Part shown: positions 6,901-14,686 of the stretch, in pieces
Layout of the letters: each line of letters opens with the position of its first letter
Numbering within the stretch: position 1 is the stretch's first letter
NCBI GenBank assembly: GCA_051744245.1
Contig: JBNJCV010000046.1
Location: 1-14,686 of the forward strand
Length of the DNA: 14,686 nucleotides
Direction: 5' to 3'
Source: M55B165 sp051744245
GTDB taxonomy: Bacteria > Actinomycetota > Humimicrobiia > Humimicrobiales > Humimicrobiaceae
Made by a program: the position numbers and the translations under genes
Notes under the pieces: generated by a model
Seen by the model: the letters and a program-made list of their open reading frames with translations, nothing else
Told to the model about the DNA's origin: nothing
Databases searched by the model: none

Positions 6901-7283
6901 TTACCCAGCAGCCTTTAGGCGGAAAAGCTCAATTTGGCGGCCAGAGGTTTGGCGAGATGGAAGTATGGGCTCTAGAAGCGTATGGAGCAGCATATGCACT
7001 GCAGGAAATGCTGACCATAAAATCAGATGATGTTGTAGGTAGGGTTAAAACTTATGAATCTATAGTTAAGGGAGAAAACATTGAAAAACCCGGAATCCCT
7101 GAATCATTTAAAGTATTGGTAAAGGAAATGCAGAGCTTGGCTTTGGATGTAGAAGTTATATCAGAGGAAGGAAAAGAAGTGGATGTTTCTGCAGAAGAAG
7201 ATGAGATTATGCAAACAGTAAAAGATTTGGGTATTGACTTTACAGAAGAGAAAAAAGAAGAAGAAGAAATTAAGAAAGGATAA
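3927..7283 (+). CDS. rpoB: DNA-directed RNA polymerase subunit beta
   Basis: The beta subunit forms one pincer of RNA polymerase and part of the active centre. At 1118 residues it is a compact beta, without the large insertions of proteobacterial beta, and aligns along its length with Gram-positive-type sequences. The rifampicin pocket (about residues 394-420) reads [20 protein letters not shown] then [11 protein letters not shown]: the positions equivalent to E. coli Q513, D516, S522, H526, R529, S531 and L533 all carry the sensitive residue, so a rifampicin-sensitive enzyme is predicted. Other landmarks are [38 protein letters not shown], GHKR-like [33 protein letters not shown] and [14 protein letters not shown]. 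The C-terminus ends in a Glu/Lys-rich tail. Start ATG 3927 has AGGGGAG upstream; rpoC follows after 25 bases with a strong AGGAGG. Confidence 0.99.
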   Translation: [1118 protein letters not shown]

Positions 7284-7308
7284 ATTTATTTTTAGGAGGA
7301 ATCTATAG

Positions 7309-10300
7309 ATGGCTATAAATATAGATGTTAATAATTTTGATGCAATAAAAATTGGGCTCGCTCCACCTGAGAAAATAAGGTCATGGTCTAATGGCGAGGT
7401 TAAGAAACCTGAGACAATTAATTATAGAACTTTAAAGCCAGAAAAGGACGGGCTGTTCTGTGAAAGAATTTTCGGGCCTACAAAAGACTGGGAATGCTAC
7501 TGCGGTAAATACAAAAGAGTGCGTTTTAAAGGCATAATTTGTGAGAGGTGCGGAGTAGAAGTTACCAGATCCAGTGTTAGAAGGGAAAGGATGGGCCATA
7601 TCCAGCTTGCCTGTCCGGTATCCCATATATGGTTTTTTAAGGGTGTCCCCAGTAGGATGGGGTATGTGCTGGATTTGAGTCCTAAAGACCTGGAAAAAGT
7701 TTTGTATTTTGACTCTTATATCATAACCCGGATGGATAAAGAAAGAATTGATAAAGAAAAGGAAAAAATTGAAAAGCTCCATCAGGGAGCTATAAAACAG
7801 GCTGAGGAGCTCCATAATTTAAGAATTGAAGAGCTTAATACAAACAGGAATGAAATTGAAGAAAAATATGGAACCATAGAAACAGTAGAAGATATAAAAG
7901 AAGTAGATGAAAATATAGAAACTTTGGAAGGAATTGAAAAAAAGATTAAGAAGGTCAAAAAGGAAACTGAAAAGCTTCTGGAAGAAGAAGAAGAAATATA
8001 TAAAGAAGAAATTGATTTGATTGAGAGGGCCCATACCTTTTTCTTTAATCTTGAGCTGAAAATGCTAGTTTCTGATGAAGCCCTGTTTAAGAAAATGAAG
8101 GAAATTTATAGCGACTATTTTGACGGGGGAATGGGTGCAGAAGCAATTAAAGATTTGCTTAAAAACATAGACAGCAAAAAAGAATGTGAAAACTTAAAAG
8201 AAATTATAAAAAATTCAAAGGGTCAGAAAAGGAATAGGGCCATAAAGAGGCTTAGGATTATTTCATCTTTTATTGAGTCGGAAAACAAGCCTGAATACAT
8301 GGTGCTGGATATCTTACCGGTTATCCCCCCGGATTTAAGGCCAATGGTGCAGCTGGATGGGGGCAGGTTTGCAACTTCTGACTTGAATGACTTATACAGG
8401 AGAGTTATAAACAGGAATAACCGGCTAAAGAAGCTTTTAGAGCTTGGGGCGCCGGAAATAATTATAAATAATGAAAAAAGAATGCTTCAGGAATCAGTGG
8501 ACGCTTTATTTGATAATGGTAGAAGGGGCAGAGCAGTTCTTGGAGCTGGAAACAGGCCTTTAAAATCTTTGAGTGATATGCTTAAGGGGAAGCAAGGAAG
8601 GTTTAGACAAAATCTTCTGGGCAAGAGGGTTGATTATTCCGGCCGTTCGGTAATAGTGGTAAACCCTAAACTGGAAATAACCCAGTGCGGATTACCGAAG
8701 GAAATTGCCCTTGAACTATTTAAGCCGTTTGTAATGAAGAGGCTGGTTGATGAAGGTTTTGCACAAAATATTAAGAATGCCAAAATTATGGTGGATAAGG
8801 GGACCGACGAGGTTTGGGATGTATTAGAAGATGTTATACAGAACCATCCAGTGCTGCTTAATAGGGCTCCGACCCTCCATAGACTGGGGATACAGGCTTT
8901 TATGCCCACATTGGTTGAGGGAAAGGCTGTACAGATACATCCTTTGATTTGCCCACCGTTTAATGCAGACTTTGATGGTGACCAAATGGCAGTACATGTC
9001 CCATTATCTGATGAGGCTAGAGCTGAAGCTATAGTGCTTATGCTTTCATCCAAGAATTTACTGTCTCCAGCTAGTGGTGAACCGATAGTTACCCCTACTC
9101 AGGATATGGTATTAGGGGTATATTACCTGACTTCAGAAAGGGACAACCAGAAAGAAGCAAAGAAATTTTATACTGATATAGAATCCGCACTGCTTGATTA
9201 CGATTATGGATTTATTACCTTGCATACTCCTATTATGTTAAAAAAAGGACAAAAAAGGGTAAAAACAACTGCAGGCAGACTTATATTAAATAGCGTTTTT
9301 CCTGATGACTACAGATTCATCAATAATGAAGTTGATAAAAAAGACTTAATATCCATAATTGCAGATGTTATTAACAAGTATCCAAATGAAGTAGTTAGTA
9401 AAATACTGGATAGCATAAAAGAAATAGGATTTAAATATTCAACCAGGTCTGGTCTGACTATAGGTATTGATGATATTACTACTCCACCAGCCAAAGCAAA
9501 AATTCTTAAGAAGGTGGAGGAAAAAATAGAAAAAATAGAGGATTACTACAAACAGGGTTTAATTACTGAATTCGAAAGGCATCAGAGAGTTATCCAAACC
9601 TGGTCGCAAGCCAATGAAAAAGTTGCTGATGCAATGGAGGAAAATTTTGATAGGTTTAATCCTGTTTATATGATGGCTACCTCTGGTGCAAGGGGAAATA
9701 TAAAGCAACTTAGGCAGCTGGCAGGAATGAGGGGCCTAGTTGCTAATGCACGAGGTGATATAATTGACCGGCCAATTAAGTCGAACTTCAGGGAAGGGCT
9801 TACTGTACTGGAGTATTTTATATCCACCCATGGTGCTAGACAGGGGCTGGCTGATACTGCACTAAGGACCGCAGATTCGGGTTACCTTACCAGGAGGCTG
9901 GTTGATGTTGCCCAGGATACTATGATCAGGATGGAAGACTGTGGCACAGAAGATGGCATATCACTGTATGTTTTAACCCTTGAAGGTGAACCTAATACAA
10001 ACTTGGTGGGAAGAATTTGCCTGGAAGATGCAGATAATCCCAATACAGGAAAAAATATAATTAAAGTAGGCGAAGAGCTCACCGATACCCATTTAAGGAA
10101 GTTAATACATGCTAATATAGAAAGCATAAAAGTACGTTCTCCTTTAACTTGTGAGTGTGAGCAGGGAGTTTGCCAGAAATGTTATGGAAGAGACCTGGCT
10201 ACAGGCAAAATTGTTGAAATTGGGGAAGCAGTTGGAATAATAGCTGCTCAGTCAATTGGGGAACCTGGAACCCAGCTTACCATGCGTACATTCCACACAG

Positions 10301-11457
10301 GCGGTGTTGCTTCGACAGTAATTCAGAGGCAGATTAAGTCACCGGTAAAGGGAAAACTGATTTTATCTGAGAAGCTGCTTTCTGAGCTTAACCTTAAGAA
10401 AGAGGACTTTACAGAAAAAGGTAAGGAAACAATGGAGGTTAATATAGAACATATTCCCCACAAAATTATATTTAAGGTTAAAATGGAGAAGGGCGACCTC
10501 GTAGACGTAATTATACCTAAAGGTGAGATACTGGTTTTAAATAAGAATATTAATGTAGATGCTGGTGAGGTGTTTGCCAAGATAGTTATGACTGCCAAAA
10601 GGAAAACACATGTGCATAAGCATGAAAAAACTTTTGAAGGAATTGATATCACCAGCGGCTTGCCTAGGGTAGTAGAGCTGTTTGAAGCAAGGAAGCCTAA
10701 AGAACAGTCATTTATTGCAGAAATTGGTGGACTGGCTGAAATTGAAGATATAGATTCCAGATTTAGACTGATAACCATAAAGAGCAAAGACGGCAAAAAG
10801 GAAAAAAGCTACCAGGTACCTACCAGGGCAAAATTAAGGGTTGAAAATGGCTCCGAGGTTGAGATAGGCGAGCAATTAACCGAAGGACCCAAGAATCCAC
10901 ATGATATTTTAAGGATTAGTGGAATGAAGGAATGTGAGCAATACTTGGTAAAAGAAATACAGAATGTATATAAATCCCAGGGTGTGGATATCAATGACAA
11001 GCATATTGAAATTATTACCAGGCAAATGCTTAAAAAAATTACTATCATCAACCCTGGGGATAGTGATTTTCTACCAGGCCAGTTAGTTGACAGGCTTAAC
11101 TTTAACCGGGTTAACAAAAAATTGGTAGCTGACATGAAAGAGCCAGCCACAGCTTCCCAGAATTTGATGGGAATCACCAAGGCATCTCTTGCCACTGACA
11201 GCTTCCTGGCGGCAGCTTCTTTCCAGGAAACCACCAGGGTTCTAACTGATGCCTCTTTGGAGAACAAAGTTGACTATTTACATGGATTAAAAGAAAATGT
11301 AATTCTTGGAAAGTCAATCCCTGCAGGAACTGGAATGGATAGGTACAGGAGCATAGAGCTTGTTTATCCCGGATACAAGGAAGAAGAAGAGGAGGAAATT
11401 GAAATATTACAGGAAACAGGAGAAGAAGATACTGAAAATTTAGAGATAAATATATAA
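7309..11457 (+). CDS. rpoC: DNA-directed RNA polymerase subunit beta', with two lineage-type insertions
   Basis: The catalytic subunit of RNA polymerase, 1382 residues. The N-terminal zinc site uses C63, C65, C78 and C81. The magnesium-binding motif NADFDGDQMA places the catalytic aspartates at D554, D556 and D558. The second zinc site is C878, C948, C955 and C958. The bridge helix lies in the segment GMRGLVANARGDII and following, and the trigger loop in GIIAAQSIGEPGTQLTMRTF. Two insertions stand out. Residues about 141-238 form a Glu/Lys-rich coiled coil where Actinobacteria have beta' SI1. Residues about 1003-1110 sit inside the trigger loop between FHTGGVAS and GIDITSGLPRV, at the site of E. 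coli SI3. In B. subtilis and M. tuberculosis these two flanks are joined directly. The C-terminus is very acidic. Start ATG 7309 with AGGAGG at 7294-7299. Confidence 0.99.
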   Translation: MAINIDVNNFDAIKIGLAPPEKIRSWSNGEVKKPETINYRTLKPEKDGLFCERIFGPTKDWECYCGKYKRVRFKGIICERCGVEVTRSSVRRERMGHIQLACPVSHIWFFKGVPSRMGYVLDLSPKDLEKVLYFDSYIITRMDKERIDKEKEKIEKLHQGAIKQAEELHNLRIEELNTNRNEIEEKYGTIETVEDIKEVDENIETLEGIEKKIKKVKKETEKLLEEEEEIYKEEIDLIERAHTFFFNLELKMLVSDEALFKKMKEIYSDYFDGGMGAEAIKDLLKNIDSKKECENLKEIIKNSKGQKRNRAIKRLRIISSFIESENKPEYMVLDILPVIPPDLRPMVQLDGGRFATSDLNDLYRRVINRNNRLKKLLELGAPEIIINNEKRMLQESVDALFDNGRRGRAVLGAGNRPLKSLSDMLKGKQGRFRQNLLGKRVDYSGRSVIVVNPKLEITQCGLPKEIALELFKPFVMKRLVDEGFAQNIKNAKIMVDKGTDEVWDVLEDVIQNHPVLLNRAPTLHRLGIQAFMPTLVEGKAVQIHPLICPPFNADFDGDQMAVHVPLSDEARAEAIVLMLSSKNLLSPASGEPIVTPTQDMVLGVYYLTSERDNQKEAKKFYTDIESALLDYDYGFITLHTPIMLKKGQKRVKTTAGRLILNSVFPDDYRFINNEVDKKDLISIIADVINKYPNEVVSKILDSIKEIGFKYSTRSGLTIGIDDITTPPAKAKILKKVEEKIEKIEDYYKQGLITEFERHQRVIQTWSQANEKVADAMEENFDRFNPVYMMATSGARGNIKQLRQLAGMRGLVANARGDIIDRPIKSNFREGLTVLEYFISTHGARQGLADTALRTADSGYLTRRLVDVAQDTMIRMEDCGTEDGISLYVLTLEGEPNTNLVGRICLEDADNPNTGKNIIKVGEELTDTHLRKLIHANIESIKVRSPLTCECEQGVCQKCYGRDLATGKIVEIGEAVGIIAAQSIGEPGTQLTMRTFHTGGVASTVIQRQIKSPVKGKLILSEKLLSELNLKKEDFTEKGKETMEVNIEHIPHKIIFKVKMEKGDLVDVIIPKGEILVLNKNINVDAGEVFAKIVMTAKRKTHVHKHEKTFEGIDITSGLPRVVELFEARKPKEQSFIAEIGGLAEIEDIDSRFRLITIKSKDGKKEKSYQVPTRAKLRVENGSEVEIGEQLTEGPKNPHDILRISGMKECEQYLVKEIQNVYKSQGVDINDKHIEIITRQMLKKITIINPGDSDFLPGQLVDRLNFNRVNKKLVADMKEPATASQNLMGITKASLATDSFLAAASFQETTRVLTDASLENKVDYLHGLKENVILGKSIPAGTGMDRYRSIELVYPGYKEEEEEEIEILQETGEEDTENLEINI

Positions 11458-11599
11458 ATAGCTCTGTTTTGGGGGTTTTGGGAAATTAATTATTGACATT
11501 TTAATTCTATAGTGATAAATTTTTTTCTCGTGTCTCCAAAATGGAGGCCATAAATCAACTATTATTATTTTAAAAATTATTAATAAAGGATAAGGTTTT
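11458..11599 (+). promoter_or_regulatory. rpsL-rpsG-fusA-tuf promoter and leader
   Basis: The 142-base gap after rpoC has no convincing terminator. It contains TTGACA (11493-11498), 17 bases, then TAAATT (11516-11521) with extended -10 TGA at 11513-11515. From TTATTGACA to the -10 it is almost identical to the rpmG promoter, including most of the spacer. A start near 11528 gives a leader of about 72 bases. The leader holds a small possible hairpin, CTCC (11534-11537) with GGAG (11543-11546) around a five-base loop, and then AT-rich sequence up to the ribosome-binding site AAAGGATAAGG (11585-11595). Confidence 0.75.
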
Positions 11600-11971
11600 A
11601 TGCCTACAATTAATCAGTTAGTAAGAAAAGGAAGAAAGAAAATAACAAAAAAGAGGAAAACTCCTGCATTGCAGAATAATCCTCTTAGAAGAGGAGTATG
11701 TGTCAGGGTATATACCACTACTCCCAAAAAGCCTAATTCTGCGCTTAGGAAGGTTGCCAGAGTAAGGCTTACTAATGGCATGGAAGTTACCGCTTATATC
11801 CCAGGCATAGGGCATAACTTGCAGGAACACTCTATTGTGCTGGTAAGAGGCGGTAGAGTAAAAGATTTACCTGGAGTAAGGTATAAAGTGGTTAGGGGAA
11901 CCCTGGATACAGCAGGAGTAGAAGGAAGAAAATCGTCCAGGTCAAGATATGGAGCAAAAAAACCAAAATAG
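11600..11971 (+). CDS. rpsL: Small ribosomal subunit protein uS12
   Basis: uS12 lies at the decoding centre and influences accuracy. The 123-residue protein is full length and typical: MPTINQLVRKGR at the start, the loop TTPKKPNSALRKVARV with K43 and K44, and the loop VRGGRVKDLPGVRY with K88, D89 and P91. The lysine and proline sites at which streptomycin-resistance substitutions arise in other bacteria carry the normal residues, so no resistance allele is predicted. D89 is the position that is beta-methylthiolated by RimO in several bacteria. First gene of the streptomycin operon; rpsG follows after 16 bases. Confidence 0.99.
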   Translation: MPTINQLVRKGRKKITKKRKTPALQNNPLRRGVCVRVYTTTPKKPNSALRKVARVRLTNGMEVTAYIPGIGHNLQEHSIVLVRGGRVKDLPGVRYKVVRGTLDTAGVEGRKSSRSRYGAKKPK

Positions 11972-11987
11972 GTTTAAGGAGTTTTAG

Positions 11988-12467
11988 ATGGCTAGAAAAT
12001 TAACTATAAATGGAAAAAGAATTAATAATAAGGATGTAGATCCTGTATACAAGAGCAAGGTTATACTGAAGCTTACAAATAAAATTTTGCAAAAAGGGAA
12101 AAAGAGTATTGCAGAGAAAATAGTATATGGAAGCTTAAAAATTTTAGAAGATAAGACTAAAGAAAGCCCCCTGGAAATACTTGATAAGTGCCTGGAGAAT
12201 GTAAAGCCGGTATTGGAAGTAAAGTCCAGGAGAGTAGGCGGAGCTACTTATCAGGTTCCCATGGAGGTTTCACAGGAGAGAGCTTTGACCTTGGCTATTA
12301 GATGGATTGTAGATTTTGCAAGGAATAGGAAAGAAAAGAGCATGGCTGAAAGGCTAGCTGCTGAAATATTAGATGGTGCAAGCAATACCGGAAGTAGTGT
12401 TAAAAAGAAGGAGGACCTACACAGGATGGCAGAAGCCAATAAAGCTTTTGCACACTATAGATGGTAA
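11988..12467 (+). CDS. rpsG: Small ribosomal subunit protein uS7
   Basis: uS7 starts assembly of the 30S head and borders the mRNA exit and E site; in E. coli it represses this operon by binding the rpsL-rpsG intercistronic RNA. The 159 residues are close to the usual 156. Typical segments are DPVYKSKVILKLTNKILQKG, LEILDKCLENVKPVLEVKSR with RRVGGATYQVPMEV, and the C-terminal KKEDLHRMAEANKAFAHYRW. The rpsL-rpsG gap here is only 16 bases, too short for the large E. coli-type S7 target, so regulation by that route is not supported. Start ATG 11988 with AAGGAG at 11976-11981. Confidence 0.99.
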   Translation: MARKLTINGKRINNKDVDPVYKSKVILKLTNKILQKGKKSIAEKIVYGSLKILEDKTKESPLEILDKCLENVKPVLEVKSRRVGGATYQVPMEVSQERALTLAIRWIVDFARNRKEKSMAERLAAEILDGASNTGSSVKKKEDLHRMAEANKAFAHYRW

Positions 12468-12482
12468 TTTAGGTGATTATTT

Positions 12483-14573
12483 ATGACTAGACAAGTATCT
12501 TTAAAAAATACAAGAAATATAGGGATTACCGCACATATTGATGCTGGTAAAACTACTACTACTGAGCGTATTCTCTATTATACCGGAAAAACATATAAGA
12601 TAGGTGAAGTGCATGACGGTGCTGCTGTTATGGACTGGATGGTCCAGGAACAGGAGAGGGGCATAACTATAACTTCAGCTGCTACTACCTGCTTCTGGAA
12701 AGATAATAGGATAAATATTATTGATACTCCAGGGCATGTAGACTTTACAGTTGAAGTTGAGAGATCCCTCAGGGTGCTTGACGGCATGATTGCTATATTT
12801 TGTGCAGTTGGTGGTGTAGAGCCCCAGTCAGAAACAGTATGGAGGCAGGCAGTTAAATATAACGTGCCCAGGATTTCCTTTGTCAATAAAATGGATAGGA
12901 CCGGGGCAGATTATTATTATGTTATTGAAATGATGAAAAATAGGTTAAATGCTAATCCACTACCCATCCAGATCCCTATTGGGAAAGAAGATAATTTTTC
13001 GGGAATAATAGATCTTATAAGCATGAGGGCAATTGTATATAAAGATGAAATGGGTATTAAATTTGAATATGAAGATATTCCACCTGAACTGGAATCAGAA
13101 GCCAATAAATACAGGCAGGAACTGATAGAGAATATTTCTAATTTTAATGATGATATATTAACCAAATATGTAGAGAATGAAGAAATAACAGAAGAGGAGC
13201 TAATCGTTGCCATAAGGGATATAACCTTAAACATGCAGGGAGTTCCTGTACTTTGTGGGGCAGCTTTTAAAAATAAGGGGGTACAGCCTCTGCTGGATGC
13301 AGTAATTGATTACTTACCTTCTCCCCTGGAGGTACCTGAACCTATAGGCGTTAATCCTGATACGGAAGAGGAAATAAAGAGGAAAACTGATGACAGCGAG
13401 CCATTTTCGGGATTGGTGTTTAAAATTATGACCGATACCTTTGTAGGGAAACTTTGTTATGTGAGGATATATTCGGGAACGCTAAAAACAGGATTAAAAG
13501 TCTTAAACCCTGATAATGGCAGGCAGGAGAGAATTGGAAAATTAATGCAGATGCATGCTAATCGCAGGGAAGAAAGGGATGAGGTTTACTGTGGAGATAT
13601 AGTTGCTGTGGTTGGACTAAAGAATGTAAAAACCGGCGATACCATATGTGATGCAAACCATCCAATAAAGTATAAATCAATTTCTTTCCCGGAACCTGTC
13701 CTATCTATTGCTATAGAGCCAAAAACAAAAGTTGACCAGGAAAAATTGGCAAAAGCTTTAAAAAAATTGTCCGAGGAAGACCCTACTTTTAAGGTAAAAA
13801 TTGACCATGAAACAGGGCAGACCATTATATCGGGTATGGGTGAGCTGCACCTGGAAGTTATTGTAGACAGATTGCTAAGAGAGCATGGGGTTGACGCAAA
13901 TGTGGGTAGACCGCAAGTTTCCTACCGGGAAACCATTACCAAGGAAGCCCAAATTGAAGGCAAATATGTAAGGCAGAGTGGCGGCCGTGGACAATATGGA
14001 CATGCAATAATCAAATTCTCCCCTAATGAATACGGCAAGGGATTTGAGTTTGAAAGTAAAATAAAAGGCGGGGCAATCCCCAATGAATTTATAAAGCCCA
14101 TCGAGGCAGGCATTAAAGACGCAATGCAAAGCGGAGAACTTGCAGGATTTCCGGTGGTAGATGTAAAGGCTGTTTTACTTGATGGATCATACCATGAGGT
14201 GGATTCTTCTGACCTAGCTTATAAAATTGCGGCTTCAAAAGCATTTAGGCTAGCCATGAAAAAGTGTTCCCCGGTGATGTTGGAACCAGTAATGGATGTA
14301 GAAGTGGTGGTACCGGATGAGTTCATGGGAGATGTTATAGGTGATATTAATTCCCGGAGGGGAAAAGTGGTAGAAGTTTCCATGAGGAATAAGATGAGAA
14401 TTATAAAGGCAGAAGTACCGCTGGCTACTATGTTTGGTTATGCTACGGACCTTAGGTCTAAAACTCAGGGAAGAGCTACTTTTACCATGCAGTTTTTGAA
14501 ATACAAGCCTATACCATCAGAGATTGCTGATGAAATTATAAATAAGATGAAAGGGACAAGCATAGCTGTATAA
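12483..14573 (+). CDS. fusA: Elongation factor G
   Basis: EF-G is the GTPase that drives translocation and, with RRF, ribosome recycling. The 696-residue protein is a normal full-length EF-G. GTP-binding motifs are AHIDAGKTTTTE (17-28), the switch ERGITITSAATT (58-69), DTPGH with the catalytic histidine at 85 (81-85), NKMD (135-138) and CGAAFKNKG. Domain IV has the conserved loop SGGRGQYGH near residue 500, typical of the translocating EF-G and not of the diverged paralogues. Start ATG 12483 with AGGTGAT at 12471-12477; the gap to rpsG is 15 bases. The tuf gene follows after 54 bases with no terminator, as in the classical str operon. Confidence 0.99.
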   Translation: MTRQVSLKNTRNIGITAHIDAGKTTTTERILYYTGKTYKIGEVHDGAAVMDWMVQEQERGITITSAATTCFWKDNRINIIDTPGHVDFTVEVERSLRVLDGMIAIFCAVGGVEPQSETVWRQAVKYNVPRISFVNKMDRTGADYYYVIEMMKNRLNANPLPIQIPIGKEDNFSGIIDLISMRAIVYKDEMGIKFEYEDIPPELESEANKYRQELIENISNFNDDILTKYVENEEITEEELIVAIRDITLNMQGVPVLCGAAFKNKGVQPLLDAVIDYLPSPLEVPEPIGVNPDTEEEIKRKTDDSEPFSGLVFKIMTDTFVGKLCYVRIYSGTLKTGLKVLNPDNGRQERIGKLMQMHANRREERDEVYCGDIVAVVGLKNVKTGDTICDANHPIKYKSISFPEPVLSIAIEPKTKVDQEKLAKALKKLSEEDPTFKVKIDHETGQTIISGMGELHLEVIVDRLLREHGVDANVGRPQVSYRETITKEAQIEGKYVRQSGGRGQYGHAIIKFSPNEYGKGFEFESKIKGGAIPNEFIKPIEAGIKDAMQSGELAGFPVVDVKAVLLDGSYHEVDSSDLAYKIAASKAFRLAMKKCSPVMLEPVMDVEVVVPDEFMGDVIGDINSRRGKVVEVSMRNKMRIIKAEVPLATMFGYATDLRSKTQGRATFTMQFLKYKPIPSEIADEIINKMKGTSIAV

Positions 14574-14627
14574 TGCTTTAAATATATAATTTTAAGAATT
14601 ATTCCAAGACGGAAAGGATTTATAAAA

Positions 14628-14686
14628 ATGGCTAAAGAAAAATTTGAAAGAACAAAACCGCACGTAAATATCGGTACCATAGGCCA
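14628..14686 (+). CDS. tuf: Elongation factor Tu, N-terminal start (second tuf copy, partial)
   Basis: Nineteen codons are visible before the window ends: MAKEKFERTKPHVNIGTIG, the highly conserved beginning of bacterial EF-Tu leading into the first GTP-binding loop. Start ATG 14628 with AAAGGA at 14613-14618. It is the last known gene of the rpsL-rpsG-fusA-tuf unit. A second tuf (3' end at 1-100) lies 14.5 kb upstream in the same orientation. Because the two visible parts do not overlap, their identity cannot be compared here. Confidence 0.97.
   Translation, partial: MAKEKFERTKPHVNIGTIG

Noticed and set aside
14574..14627. Terminator or promoter between fusA and the second tuf
   Set aside because: The 54-base gap is AT-rich, with no stem followed by a T run and no matching -35/-10 pair; read-through from fusA is expected.

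Overview
The window is a 14.7 kb stretch of the core transcription and translation gene block of a low-GC bacterium. All genes lie on the + strand in the order tuf (3' end) - rpmG - tRNA-Trp - secE - nusG - rplK - rplA - [L10 leader] - rplJ - rplL - rpoB - rpoC - rpsL - rpsG - fusA - tuf (5' end). There are no mobile elements, CRISPR arrays or accessory genes. I see no undescribed system; what is of interest lies in unusual details of ordinary genes.

Organism: the DNA is AT-rich and uses AGA/AGG for most arginines and many ATA isoleucines, a codon style often seen in anaerobic or thermophile-related lineages. The N-terminal quarter of RpoC resembles actinobacterial beta' and carries a long Glu/Lys coiled-coil insertion at the place of the actinobacterial beta' SI1 insertion. 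NusG is short, without the long acidic N-terminal extension common in Actinobacteria, and RpoC has a roughly 108-residue insertion in the trigger loop that Actinobacteria and Firmicutes usually lack. My best guess, from memory of the families only, is a deep-branching, low-GC member of Actinobacteriota (for example an OPB41/Humimicrobiia-like lineage) or another deep Terrabacteria lineage.

Layout: (1) 1-100 is the end of a first EF-Tu gene. (2) A strong extended -10 promoter near 109-137 starts rpmG-trnW-secE-nusG; the rpmG stop codon overlaps the first two bases of tRNA-Trp. (3) rplK-rplA follow a probable promoter in the 64-base gap after nusG. (4) A clear L10 leader RNA with an attenuator-type terminator precedes rplJ-rplL; L7/L12 has an unusual lysine-rich N-terminal extension of about 51 residues. 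(5) rpoB-rpoC follow their own consensus-like promoter and a leader of about 135 bases. (6) rpsL-rpsG-fusA-tuf follow a promoter nearly identical to that of rpmG.

Together the genes supply ribosomal stalk and L1/L11 proteins, the RNA polymerase catalytic core, the NusG elongation factor, the SecE translocase subunit, two 30S proteins and the two elongation GTPases. The two tuf genes at the window's ends are direct repeats flanking the whole block.
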